Positions 1 to 9,600 of a DNA stretch of 64,000 nt are shown here, piece after piece (position 1 is the stretch's first letter; each line of letters starts with the position of its first letter). The stretch comes from Comamonas koreensis (GTDB taxonomy: Bacteria > Pseudomonadota > Gammaproteobacteria > Burkholderiales > Burkholderiaceae_C). The translations under genes were made by a program, and so were the position numbers. The stretch lies in contig NZ_CP043575.1 in NCBI RefSeq assembly GCF_014076495.1, positions 3,844,001-3,908,000 of the forward strand. The letters run 5' to 3'. Under the pieces are notes generated by a model. The model was not told where the DNA came from. It saw only the letters and a program-made list of their open reading frames with translations, and searched no databases.

Positions 1-488
1 ATTGACTGCATTCAGTCTGACTGCTGCTGCCTTCAGAGATGCTTTCAAGGACTGCTTCTGGCCGCGTTGAGCCTTAGGTTGAGGCTGCCGAAAGCTGACT
101 TTGGCTGGCGCGGCTGTCGAATCGAAGGGCGGCTTTCTGGAGCGGCTTCGCACTTATCTTACCGGCCACAAGCCGTCAGCCGAACCCCGAAATCATACGG
201 CCGTCCACGACCTCACCGTTGGCAGTTCTTATCTTCGACGCCTGTCATGACCTCCTCCAGCTTAAGCCTGTGAATTTGCACACCGATCCCTATCAATCAG
301 TCTGAACCAGCACGCAACGCGGCTATTGGGCAAAAAGACGGTAAAAAAGGGCCGCTGCGGTCGACTTGCAGCCGGTGATTTGCAAGTCCGACAGGCCCCT
401 AGCGCTTGATGGATATGCGCTACAGGACAATTTGCTGAAATTTTCGGCACACGACACAGCTTGTCGCACATCGGCCCATGATGGCGGC
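1..488. other. Left edge, no gene recognised
   Basis: I see no convincing coding region here. Short open frames lack a ribosome binding site and have unlikely composition. The last part (452-466) holds the first copy of a repeated palindrome that precedes the Sir2 gene. The remainder is probably intergenic DNA of the element or host. Confidence 0.4.
452..466. promoter_or_regulatory. Repeated palindromic element, copy 1
   Basis: CGACACAGCTTGTCG has perfect 5-bp arms (CGACA/TGTCG) and lies 22 bp before the Sir2 start codon. Close relatives stand before the genes at 2348 and 4728/4831, with a degenerate copy before 1810. This pattern suggests a transcription-factor operator shared by the cluster, perhaps for the WYL regulator; that link is inference. 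Confidence 0.5.
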
Positions 489-1553
489 ATGACCACCGAA
501 ACACCCTCCACCGGCCGCGGCGACCCGCTGTACCTGCGCGCACGCCAGCTCGTGCTCTTTCGCCGCGACCCCGGCATTGCCAACCTACAGCGCGCCCTTC
601 GCATCGGCTACCAACACGCCACGCACCTGCGAGACGCCATGCGCGGCGACATCCTGGACTGCGATGATCTGGGCCAAAACTGGCGCATTGCCGAAGGCGC
701 CCACAACGGGCCCGACTTGCTGCTGCAAGAAAAAATCGTCCAGGCCGCCCACTGGGTCCGCACCGCGCACAGCATGGTTGTGGCGGCAGGCGCAGGCATG
801 GGCATCGATTCCGGCCTGCCCGACTACCGGGGCGACGAAGGTTTTTGGCGCGCCTATCCCGCGCTGGGCCGCAGCCGCCTGCGGTTTGAAAGCATCGCCT
901 CGCCCCAGGCATTCCAGGAGCGCCCCGCAACCGCTTGGGGCTTCTATGGCCACCGGCTCAGTCTGTACCGAGCCACTACGCCGCACTCTGGCTTCGACCT
1001 GCTCCACGCCTGGGGGCAGCGCATGCAGCAAGGCTGCTTCGTGTTCACCAGCAATGTGAACGGACACTTTCAAAAGGCGGGCTTCCCGTCCGCCCGCGTG
1101 TACGAGTGCCACGGCTCCCTCCACCGGCTGCAATGCACGGTCAACTGCCAAGGCAGCATCTGGCCCACGGTGGACCTGTACCCTCAGGTGAACGACGCCG
1201 CGTGCGAATGGCTGGGCGATCTGCCCACATGCCCCCACTGCGGAGCGTTGGCGCGGCCCAATATCCAGATGTTCGACGACTGGCACTGGAACGAAAAGCG
1301 CAGCGCCCAGCAGCGCATGCTGCTCGACATGTGGCTGGACAGCGCTCATGCCCCTTTAGTCATCGAGATTGGCGCGGGCCGCGCCCTGCCCACGGTGCGC
1401 AACTTCACCCGGCGCATGCAGCAGCGCGGCAGCCGGCTGATCCGCATCAATTTGCATGAGGCAAACATCCACAACCCCGGCGACATTGAACTGGCGCTGG
1501 GGGCCAAGGAGGCTCTGGAAGGGATTGCGGCACAGCTGCTTCAACACCACTGA
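489..1553 (+). CDS. Sir2-family NAD-dependent deacylase with FtsK-gamma-like N-terminus
   Basis: 354 residues from the ATG at 489. Residues 12-54 (DPLYLRARQLV...LQRALRIGY...) match the winged-helix gamma domain of FtsK, a DNA-binding module. The rest is a Sir2 catalytic core: GAGMGIDSGLPDYRG at about 101-115 (NAD binding), SNVNGH near 188, the HG motif (CHGS) near 207, and two cysteine pairs (CTVNC near 216, CPHC near 248) that would bind zinc. Family role: NAD-consuming deacylation; some bacterial Sir2 proteins instead deplete NAD in phage defence. The start at 489 is preferred because the upstream frame runs through the palindromic element. First gene of a rightward cluster. The substrate is unknown, and the domain fusion suggests action at DNA. 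Confidence 0.85.
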   Translation: MTTETPSTGRGDPLYLRARQLVLFRRDPGIANLQRALRIGYQHATHLRDAMRGDILDCDDLGQNWRIAEGAHNGPDLLLQEKIVQAAHWVRTAHSMVVAAGAGMGIDSGLPDYRGDEGFWRAYPALGRSRLRFESIASPQAFQERPATAWGFYGHRLSLYRATTPHSGFDLLHAWGQRMQQGCFVFTSNVNGHFQKAGFPSARVYECHGSLHRLQCTVNCQGSIWPTVDLYPQVNDAACEWLGDLPTCPHCGALARPNIQMFDDWHWNEKRSAQQRMLLDMWLDSAHAPLVIEIGAGRALPTVRNFTRRMQQRGSRLIRINLHEANIHNPGDIELALGAKEALEGIAAQLLQHH

Positions 1554-1738
1554 ACATGCCCCAGCATTTTTCCGCAAGGCGTTCGGGCGCTGGCTCGGGC
1601 AGAACCGTCGCCAATTCAACCAACCGCCCCGCATCACGTTGCAGCGCAGTGACTACCGAGTCTGTGCTATTAAACAGCGCCTACGAATGAAAGGGGCAAT
1701 TTCTGAAGGTCCTCCATACCCAGCGCAACCTGCTGTAG

Positions 1739-1772
1739 GTGACACGATTTACCATGCTCATGCCGGATGATT
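1739..1772. promoter_or_regulatory. Repeated element, copy 2 (degenerate)
   Basis: GTGACACGATTT followed by ATGCCGGATGAT resembles the element at 2294-2324 (GCGACACACTTCGTCGC then GTGCCGGATGAT), but the right palindrome arm is lost. It lies about 40 bp before the HAD gene. Weaker than the other copies. Confidence 0.3.
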
Positions 1773-1809
1773 CCTGCAGCCCCCCTGATGTACCGGAGTC
1801 ATTTCGCCG

Positions 1810-2283
1810 ATGGTTGATTTTCTTTTTCTGGACTTCGATGGGGTGCTGCACCCCCAATATGATGGCGAGCCGACGCCCAAAGAGATCTGCTTTTGCCATC
1901 TACCCAGGTTTGAGGCGGTGATGCGCCGGCATTCCGGTGTGCAAATCGTCCTCAGTTCCACATGGCGCCAGCAATTTGGCCTGCCGCAACTGCGCGCCAT
2001 GTTTTCTGCAGACATTGCGCAACGCATTGTCGGAACTACGCCCACCTATCCGGTTGACGGGCCACCACGCTTGCACGTAAGGGAATGGGAAATACTCCAA
2101 TGGCTGCAAGAACACCACGCTGCCGACAAACCATGGATTGCATTAGACGATTCGCAGGGTGATTTTCGGAACTGCAAGCACCGGGTCGTCTTCTGCCACC
2201 CATGGGAGGGACTGAGCGAACACCGGGCTGCTGAACTTGACCAGACGCTACAGAACTCCATCCTTACGCCCAGCCGATCCTGA
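1810..2283 (+). CDS. HAD-domain protein (RNA-repair-associated type)
   Basis: 157 residues. FLDFDGVLHP at 6-15 is HAD motif I (nucleophile and acid aspartates, D8 and D10), LSSTWRQ is motif II, and WIALDDS near 113 supplies the metal-binding acidic motif. No large cap domain is visible. Short HADs of this look are the type described as the HAD domain of multi-domain bacterial RNA repair proteins; that is family knowledge, not something the sequence proves. Likely a magnesium-dependent phosphatase. It lies between the Sir2 and PP2C genes, and its own copy of the repeated element hints at a separate promoter. Confidence 0.7.
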   Translation: MVDFLFLDFDGVLHPQYDGEPTPKEICFCHLPRFEAVMRRHSGVQIVLSSTWRQQFGLPQLRAMFSADIAQRIVGTTPTYPVDGPPRLHVREWEILQWLQEHHAADKPWIALDDSQGDFRNCKHRVVFCHPWEGLSEHRAAELDQTLQNSILTPSRS

Positions 2284-2293
2284 TCCACCGGAA

Positions 2294-2310
2294 GCGACAC
2301 ACTTCGTCGC
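2294..2310. promoter_or_regulatory. Repeated palindromic element, copy 3
   Basis: GCGACACACTTCGTCGC, arms GCGAC/GTCGC, starts 11 bp after the HAD gene stop and 54 bp before the next start. Nearly identical to copy 4 at 4665-4681. Confidence 0.55.
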
Positions 2311-2347
2311 ACCCGTGCCGGATGATGCAGCTATGCAAGGAGTCGCC

Positions 2348-2809
2348 ATGCCTCAACTGATCCACACCATCGACCACATCGCCCGCATCCAACAGCGCGG
2401 CGTGCTGAGGCTCTTGTTCTACGACCGCGCCCTCAAGGAGCGACTGGAAGCAGCTCCGCCAGACGACCAGCTTGATGCCCAGCAGCAATGGCGGGATCAC
2501 CGGCTGGAAGCCTGGGAAACCCTGCTCGTCCGCCAGCAGATTATCGACTGGCTGGACGCCAAAGACATCGTCTGGCAGCCCTGCGCGCCCTTCATGTTCG
2601 GCTGGGTGATGATGGGCGGCTACATGGGCGACATTTACCTGGACGTGCCCTGTGACAAGGACTTGCCGCTGTACCAGGCATTGGAAGCGTATCTTCAATA
2701 CCCGGACGACCGCATGCGCTTCGACAATGTGATGTTCTTCTACCTGCCGCTGGAGTTGGCGATGGAAAAAGCCGAGCAGGATGAACCTGGCTTCATTGAC
2801 GAGATATGA
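2348..2809 (+). CDS. Hypothetical protein
   Basis: 153 residues, not recognised. The ATG at 2348 follows AAGGAG with good spacing and is better than the upstream in-frame starts, which fall inside the HAD gene. The protein is soluble and acidic, with no signal peptide or membrane segment. A central stretch rich in Gly, Met and Trp (FMFGWVMMGGYMGDIYLDV) precedes an acidic C-terminus. Overlaps the next gene by 4 bp (ATGA), so the two are probably co-translated. Confidence 0.65.
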   Translation: MPQLIHTIDHIARIQQRGVLRLLFYDRALKERLEAAPPDDQLDAQQQWRDHRLEAWETLLVRQQIIDWLDAKDIVWQPCAPFMFGWVMMGGYMGDIYLDVPCDKDLPLYQALEAYLQYPDDRMRFDNVMFFYLPLELAMEKAEQDEPGFIDEI

Positions 2810-3027
2810 GAAAAATAAAAATGAGAAATCCCGAACGAATCCCCGCAATCCTTAATGCACTTCAGGAGGTGTGGAAGAAACACCCTGACTGGCGGCTTGG
2901 ACAACTACTGATCAATGTCGCGAATCGCCCTGAGCCATGCCCTCGGCTTTTTAACTTAGAGGATGATTTACTCCTGCAACTTCTTCTAGAAATTTCGAAA
3001 TCCGATGACAGCAAATCCAATTTTTGA
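2806..3027 (+). CDS. Small conserved-type protein (DUF1040-like)
   Basis: 73 residues. The pattern MRNPERIPAIL...W..HPDWRLGQLL...FNLEDDLLL resembles the small DUF1040 family; this is recalled, not searched. That pattern fits an alternative start at 2821, but the ATGA overlap with the gene before supports 2806. No function known. It overlaps the next gene by 23 bp. Confidence 0.6.
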   Translation: MRKIKMRNPERIPAILNALQEVWKKHPDWRLGQLLINVANRPEPCPRLFNLEDDLLLQLLLEISKSDDSKSNF

Positions 3028-3739
3028 AACATGGGCCAAGTCCTATTCAGGCTGCGACGGCGGAGACATTGGCAGCCCTGAACGTCGTGCCATCTGGCTG
3101 TGCGGTATCGAGTGGGGCGGATCCCGCACTGCCGAAGATCTCCAGGCAGAAATGCAGCGTGATGAATCCCACCCGCGCGAGGGCTACGACCATGCCTCGC
3201 ACAACCTGGCCTACATCTTCAACCGTCAGGCCCTGAAAATACTTAGCGCCATTGATGGCATAAACGTATCTGGCTACCGCGACTTCTGCAGCCGTGCCAA
3301 GCCCTTCACTCAGGGCTCAAGCGGCTACTTCAAGCTGAACCTCTACCCTGTAGCCTTCAAGGATACCAGTCAGTCCCGCTGGCATGAGCAGTACGCCGCC
3401 GTAACGGGTTTTTCCTCCAAGCAGGAGTACATCGATTGGTGCAAGATCCACCGTTTTGGGCAAATGCGAAAATGGGCGAGCACTGCTCGGCCCAAGCTTA
3501 TTTTGTGCTTGGGCAAGCAATATCGCGCCGACTTCAAGCTGGCATTTCACGAGGAAAGTGCCACGTTTAACCACGAATTCATCGATGGCCGCGACCTGTG
3601 GTGGAGCCTCAATGCGGAAGGTACGCTTGTCGTAATCATCCCCTTCATGGTTAACAGCCATGGCCTGACTCGAAATGACAGTATTCAGGTATTCGGCGAT
3701 CGAATTGCCCGGCTGATGGAACTGCATGGCTGCCGGTAA
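3005..3739 (+). CDS. Hypothetical protein, possible uracil-DNA-glycosylase fold
   Basis: 244 residues, not firmly recognised. Three hydrophobic strand motifs occur in the order seen in the UDG superfamily: AIWLCGIEWGG near residue 30, PKLILCLGKQYRADF near 162 and LVVIIPFMVNSHGL near 208. The catalytic motifs are not clear matches, so only a distant fold relation is suggested. It overlaps both neighbours and so belongs to the same transcript as the PP2C gene. Confidence 0.6.
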   Translation: MTANPIFETWAKSYSGCDGGDIGSPERRAIWLCGIEWGGSRTAEDLQAEMQRDESHPREGYDHASHNLAYIFNRQALKILSAIDGINVSGYRDFCSRAKPFTQGSSGYFKLNLYPVAFKDTSQSRWHEQYAAVTGFSSKQEYIDWCKIHRFGQMRKWASTARPKLILCLGKQYRADFKLAFHEESATFNHEFIDGRDLWWSLNAEGTLVVIIPFMVNSHGLTRNDSIQVFGDRIARLMELHGCR

Positions 3740-4589
3740 ACAAAACAGCCTGCGCGTCACGGCCTTCCAACAATCCATGCACCCTAAAGCCCTGCGCCAC
3801 GCTCGCCCGGTGCCGCAGCAGGATGCCTTGGCGCTACAAACGCTGAACGAGCGCCACGTCCAGCAAACGCCGCTCGGCCAATGGGCTTGCGATGCGCCTG
3901 GCGGCTTTGCATGGCTGTCGGTGGCCGATGGCGTGGCATCCAGCCCCCACGCAGACCTGGCCAGCCGCAGTTTCTTGCAGGTGTTGCACTCCGCCCAAAT
4001 CACAACCCCACTACAAGCCCGGCAACTGCCAGGGATGGTGCGTCAGGCGCGGCAGGATTGGCTGGCCCGGTACCTGAAACCCCGTACCCGTGGCGCAGCC
4101 TGCACGCTGGCAAGCCTGTTGTATGTCGATGGACAAGTGTGCGCCGTCAACAGCGGCGATGCACGCATCTGGCGCCTGCGCCCGCAAGCCGATGGCAGTG
4201 TGCAGTGGCTACAACTGAGCCGCGACCACACGGCCTGGCAGCAGATGCTGGACGAAGGCGAGGCCGACGCCGGGCAGGCGGATACTTACGCTTCCATCTA
4301 CCAGGGTCTGCTGCACTGCCTGGTGCTGGATGCAGATGACGACGCAGGCGAAGACGGCACCGTGCCGGACGACTGGCTGCACATCTGGCACGGGCAAACG
4401 ACCCCCGGCGATGCCTACCTGTTGGCCACCGATGGACTGCACGGCACTCTGGACGATGTGCAGATGCAGGCCATCTGGCAGGCTGCGCCATCGTCGCACG
4501 ACGGTCTGTGCGCATTGCACGATGCATTCCGGCGGGCGGGAGCACAGGATGATGTTTCAGTGGTCTTGCTGCATGCTAGCAACTACTGA
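3726..4589 (+). CDS. PP2C-family serine/threonine phosphatase
   Basis: 287 residues, close to a minimal PP2C domain. The metal-binding signature is present in order: QQD near 31-33, VADG (D68, G69), VNSGDARIW (D146), LLATDG (D236, G237) and AQDDVSVV (D275/D276). Family role: metal-dependent dephosphorylation of Ser/Thr, often reversing a kinase. No kinase is visible in the window; one may lie to the left. The start overlaps the upstream gene by 14 bp; an alternative ATG lies at 3777. Confidence 0.85.
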   Translation: MAAGKQNSLRVTAFQQSMHPKALRHARPVPQQDALALQTLNERHVQQTPLGQWACDAPGGFAWLSVADGVASSPHADLASRSFLQVLHSAQITTPLQARQLPGMVRQARQDWLARYLKPRTRGAACTLASLLYVDGQVCAVNSGDARIWRLRPQADGSVQWLQLSRDHTAWQQMLDEGEADAGQADTYASIYQGLLHCLVLDADDDAGEDGTVPDDWLHIWHGQTTPGDAYLLATDGLHGTLDDVQMQAIWQAAPSSHDGLCALHDAFRRAGAQDDVSVVLLHASNY

Positions 4590-4664
4590 TAAAAGCTCAG
4601 AATTGAAAGCTATCAGCGCCAGACAACAAACTGCTGAAGGCCAAAATTAACCACAAAACCATAA

Positions 4665-4681
4665 GCGACACAATTCGTCGC
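4665..4681. promoter_or_regulatory. Repeated palindromic element, copy 4
   Basis: GCGACACAATTCGTCGC, differing from copy 3 at one base, lies 47 bp before the small frame at 4728 and 150 bp before the WYL regulator. If the WYL protein binds it, the regulator controls itself. Confidence 0.55.
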
Positions 4682-4727
4682 ACCGCCAAGGATGGTGCCA
4701 TCCATAACACCAAAACAATCCAGCCCC

Positions 4728-4826
4728 ATGCCTCCAGAACTTGAAGCCCTGCTGTATTGCCGCTTGGACACCTCGACCAAGGTGCAACTGTGGAACGCCT
4801 TCACCGGCCAGCCCGTGTCAAACTAA
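4728..4826 (+). CDS. Possible 32-residue small protein before the WYL gene
   Basis: ATG at 4728, stop TAA at 4824, five bases before the WYL start. The sequence (MPPELEALLYCRLD..., ending GQPVSN) has normal codon use. No strong ribosome binding site is seen. It could be a leader peptide coupled to the regulator, or the remnant of a longer gene. Confidence 0.3.
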   Translation: MPPELEALLYCRLDTSTKVQLWNAFTGQPVSN

Positions 4827-4830
4827 CGCC

Positions 4831-5793
4831 ATGCCCCAGCGCCCTGACACCTACGAAACCGTGCTGCTCGCCGTGGAGTTGCTGCGCCGCATTCCACGTA
4901 GCCACAAGATCACCGCCGCCGAGTTGCACCGCCAGCTCAAGGATGCTGGCTTGGAGCGCACCGAGCGCACCATCCAGCGCCAGTTGGAAATGCTCTCACG
5001 CCACTTCGAGATCGAGCGAGACGACCGTAGCAAGCCCTACGGCTACAGATGGCGCGAGCGCGCCCAGCACCTCGCCGTGCCTCATCTCACACCGCAGGAA
5101 TCGCTGTTGCTGCAACTGGCCGAGGAGCACCTCAAGTACCTATTACCCGCACGGTTGATGCAATCGATGAACAGTTTCTTTACCCAGGCTCGGCGCAACC
5201 TGGGCGGCAACTCCAATGCTCGGCTAGAGCGCGAATGGCCGCGCAAAGTGCGCGTGGTCGCTACTGGCCAGCCCCTGTTGCCCCCCACTTATGCCCCCGG
5301 CGTGCTGGAAGAAGTGAGCGACGCGCTGTATGCCAACCAATGGCTTGATCTGGACTACAAAAATGCCTCGGGTAAGCACCAATCCATCAAGGTCATGCCT
5401 TTGGGCTTGGCCCAGCAGGGCTCGCGTCTTTACTTAGTGTGCCGGTATGAAGGTTTTGACAATGAACGCAGTTTGGCATTGCACCGCATCCGGAAGGCGC
5501 AGAAGTCCACCCTGACTTTCGAGCGGCCGGCGGAATTCGATTTGCAGCGATATGACAACGACGGACGTTTTGGATTCGGCGAAGGAAAAAAAATTCGCCT
5601 CAAGTTCTGCATTCGGCACGAGGCGGGATTTCATCTGATGGAGACGCCACTCTCTAAGGATCAGCAGGTGCGGAAACTAGAAGAGGGATGGCTGGAAATT
5701 ACCGCTACTGTCGTAGATAGTCTTATGCTGGAGCAGTGGATGATGGGCTTTGGTGACAGGGTCAAAGAAATTCACAAGGAGCTATTGAACTGA
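4831..5793 (+). CDS. WYL-domain transcriptional regulator
   Basis: 320 residues. An N-terminal winged-helix region (about 5-75, with ERTERTIQRQLEML as the likely recognition part) is followed by a WYL region at about 145-240, where LDLDYKNASG, MPLGLAQQGSRLYLVCRY and LHRIRKA are the conserved stretches, and a C-terminal extension. Family knowledge: WYL proteins sense nucleic acids or nucleotides and often repress defence operons. The ATG at 4831 is chosen because an earlier in-frame start overlaps the small frame. Last gene of the cluster; probably the regulator behind the repeated palindromes. Confidence 0.85.
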   Translation: MPQRPDTYETVLLAVELLRRIPRSHKITAAELHRQLKDAGLERTERTIQRQLEMLSRHFEIERDDRSKPYGYRWRERAQHLAVPHLTPQESLLLQLAEEHLKYLLPARLMQSMNSFFTQARRNLGGNSNARLEREWPRKVRVVATGQPLLPPTYAPGVLEEVSDALYANQWLDLDYKNASGKHQSIKVMPLGLAQQGSRLYLVCRYEGFDNERSLALHRIRKAQKSTLTFERPAEFDLQRYDNDGRFGFGEGKKIRLKFCIRHEAGFHLMETPLSKDQQVRKLEEGWLEITATVVDSLMLEQWMMGFGDRVKEIHKELLN

Positions 5794-6664
5794 ACTGACA
5801 TAGATTTTCGAGTACACATCGGCTGCTGGCAAAAAAAGATCTCATCACCGCTTCCGCCTACCGGCAGGCATGCTGACAAGATCTGAACTGGCGCTTTCAC
5901 CTCGGGAAAATTCTGACTGCGGAGCTCACCATCCCTTGCAAGACCTGAGCATCCACACCTCGGACTGACCAAATGCCGTGCTCATCCCAAATTGCTTTAG
6001 CTCCATAGCCTGATGCCCATGATGGCAAGAGTTCGCGTCCGATCAGCAAAAGCGCTTTGGTGTCCGCAAGCTGCTCTGCGCCAAACACACTTGACACACC
6101 ATGTTCCGGATTTCTCAGCTCTACTCCAACGACCCACATCCAGCAGGATGAAGTCTGGTGTTTTCCACTTGCCCGCTCCAGTCGCAAAAGCATATTGCCA
6201 CCAGCTTGAATCAACTGATGCGTATCCTCCAGCAGCGCCCGATTCAGTGCATTTTGAATATGGACATCAAATCATGGAAGGAGCGCGGCCAGCCAGGTAG
6301 ACACCCGGCGTGTCACTGCGGTTCAACTGTTGGCCGCAGGGCTGCTGTCGTTTTTCACCACCCCTGCCGTTGGCGAAGCCATACCCGCGTTCTCGTGGAT
6401 ACCCACTGGGCTAGCCGCTCGATTGCGCGGTTCGCCGCATACCGGCTCGAAATTCAGATTTGGGGTATGGCGAGAGAGGTGCATCAATTTGTTTCGCCAT
6501 CCACTTCGTTAACCCTGAGCAACTGCTCTGTATGAAGTTGGCTCTATTACCCCGACCTTCGTTAATGGACGCGACTCACGGCGTGATTAGCGGGGTGCTA
6601 CAACTTGATTTACGATTAGGCACAAATTAGAAAAACCCGTCCAACCGTCCCCTTCGGAGGAACC
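5794..6664. other. Intergenic or decayed region
   Basis: About 870 bp with only interrupted frames. On the minus strand a coherent stretch is listed separately (5897-6214). On the plus strand 6300-6512 has protein-like but unrecognised sequence cut by stops. It looks like decayed genes between two cargo modules. TTCGGAGG just before 6665 is the ribosome binding site of the helicase gene. Confidence 0.4.
5897..6214 (-). pseudogene. Possible gene remnant
   Basis: 105 residues from a TTG. The reading frame stays open and protein-like for some 50 further bases upstream without a good start, as expected of a gene that lost its 5' end. Middle part reads ADTKALLLIGRELLPSW. No family recognised. Confidence 0.25.
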
Positions 6665-9600
6665 GTGATCCAACTAACCGTGCCGCCCGTGAAAGGCGTG
6701 GAGGCCAAGACTTTGCGAGGCAATATTGCTCAGCTTGCACACCCCTCTACTATTGTCGAAGGTACGTTATCAAAGATCACGGTGGCCTCGAGAACGGGAT
6801 GGAAGCTGACCCGCTCTGATGGCGGCGTGCTGTATGTCATTCCTAAAGCACCGCAGGCGAGCCAGATGCCAAAAGACGGTCCCGTTCTACTTGGCAATCT
6901 CGATGAGGAGTCGTTCGAGGTCGACTTGAGTGAAAGCAAATGGCTTTCCCACCCAGACCTAGGCGCATGTCCCACGCCAGACCAGATACGCGACAGTTGG
7001 TTTGCCGCTTTCAACTTCGTTGGCGAAGACCAACTGCGCGCCAGACAAGTCGGCCTTCGACGCCCTCAATTGGGGGCACTCCACGCAATTCATTCGCATT
7101 GGTCCACCAAGAGCGATGTTGCGACTATCGTCATGCCGACCGGCACAGGCAAAACAGAGACGATGTTGGCCACCATGATCTCTGCGCAATGCAATCGCGT
7201 TATGGTGATTGTGCCTACAGACGCGTTGAGGACACAGATCGCATCAAAGTTCTTCACACTGGGCATTTTGAAGGATTCACGCTCAGTGCTGCTCGCAGCA
7301 TGCGTGCTGAGGCCAATAGTCGGCACGCTTGAAAAGCGGCCCACGACTATTAGTGAAATGGACGACCTGTTCAGCCGGTGCAATGTCATCGTGACAACCA
7401 GCGCACTTGCAGGGAAGTGCAGCCCAGAGGTGCAGGCCAGGATGGCCGAACTCTGTACCCACCTGTTTATTGATGAGGCCCATCACGCTGCCGCACCGAC
7501 CTGGCACAACTTCAAGTCCGTTTTCAAGGCGCGGCGGCGGCACGTTTTACAGTTCACCGCAACGCCATTTCGCGAAGACGGCGCACCTCTGGACGGCCAG
7601 ATCATCTACGTTTATCCAATGAGGCAGGCGCAGCGAGAGGGATACTTCCGGGCCATTAGGTTTAGCTCGGTGTATGCCTTCAATAGCGCAAGAGCCGACC
7701 GCGATATTGCCGCCAAGGTCATCGAGGAACTCACTGCCGACATCACAGGGCTGCATGTCGCCATGGCACGCGTGTCGACCCAAAGTCGGGCTTCACAAGT
7801 GCTCGCGATATACCAGGAGCTTGGCAAGTTCAATCCTGTAATGCTGCACAGTGGTATGTCGAAAGGCGACTTACAACAGGCACGCAGCCAACTGGACCAA
7901 CGCAAGTCGCGCATCGTCGTCTGCGTCGATATGCTTGGGGAAGGTTTTGACATGCCGGAGTTGAAGATCGCAGCTTTTCACGATCTTCGCAAGAGTCTGG
8001 CGGTGACGCTGCAATTGGCTGGTCGCTTTACACGCTCTAGAGAGGACTTGGGCGATCCAGTGTTTATCGCAAACATTGCCGACGTTAACCTCCGTGAAGA
8101 ACTCCGAACTCTCTACACGCAAGATCCCGATTGGAATCTTCTTCTTCCAGATCTGAGCGAAAGTGCAATCGGGCAGGAACTGGAGGCGCAACGCTTCATT
8201 GGTGGGTTCGACAACCAACTGGACGAGATCCCGATAAATGAGATCAGACCAGCCGCAAGCATGGTGGCCTACCGGACACACTGTGCCCAATGGAAGCCCT
8301 CTGAGCACAGCAAGGCGTTTCCTGGGCTGGCCGAAGGCGAAGATATCTACCCCATCCTCAACGAGAAGGAGCAGATCCTCATCATCATCGCGGCTAAAAG
8401 GCAAGGCGTGGCATGGACAGCCGTACCGGCCGTTGAGGGATTGGTCTGGGAGCTTTGCATCGCCGTCTGGGACAAAGAGCGGTCACTACTTTTCATCCAT
8501 GGCTCAACGAACACGGGCAACTACGCGCAGTTTGCTCGCGCCTTGTGCGGGGATGATGTTGAGCTGATCCAAGCGCCTGACGTCTTCAGGGTGTTTTCGG
8601 GTATCAATCGGTTTATGTTGATGAATGTCGGCCTTGATGAGCAGTTTGGTCGCCAAGTTCGATACACCGGCCGCATGGGGCCTGACGTGGGGGAACGCTT
8701 GACCGATGCAACCTTGGAGACGACCACAAAAGCCGTTCTCGCCGGTTTCGGCTTTGAAAACGGCGGCCATACTTCTATCGGTGCGGGCAAGAGGGGACGT
8801 ATCTGGGCATCTTTACGGCTGAAGGTCAACGAATTTGCCGCCTGGTGCAAGCACGTCGGCGCCAAGCTCGTCGACGACAGCATTGACCCTGAAGAGGTTT
8901 TAAGGGGCACGTTGATACCCCGGCTTGTGAGTGCGCGGCCGAATTCAGTGCCAGTAGGTGTGGACTGGCCAGTGGAGTTGCTCGACTTGGTGGAGTCGGC
9001 GACGAAGATCTCTTTCGTCCACACCGTTGAGGAGCATCTGACGAACGTCAGCATCGAGATTCGGGACTTCAACTCAACCGGTCCACTTGTCCTGAGAATA
9101 TTCAACGAAGCGCGGGAGGTTCAAGTCCGCCTTAATTTTATTATGCGTGGCGAGGCCGCCGACTTCGAATTCGTCTACGAAGGCGTTGCGACCGCAAAGA
9201 TTCACCGCGGGCGGGATTTTGACCTTTGTGCCTATCTGACCGAGCATCCTCCGACGATCTGGTTTGCTGACGGATCGAAGCTGGAGGGCAACACGCATGT
9301 CGAACTGCGCACTTCGGCGCGATTGTACTCACCAGACCGTTTGGAGGTACTCGATTGGACGGGCATCGACATTACCAAAGAGTCACAAAGAGAGGAACGT
9401 CGTACTGACTCCGTTCAGTACCGAACGATCGAGCACATCAAGGCGGAAAGCAGGCACGAGATAGTGTTTGACGACGACGGCGCAGGCGAAGCTGCGGACA
9501 TCGTTGGTATCAGCCTGGACAGCCAGACCCAGCCCCGACTCATCATGGTAGATCTCTATCACTGTAAATACTCAGGCGGAGACACTCCCGGGGGGCGCAT

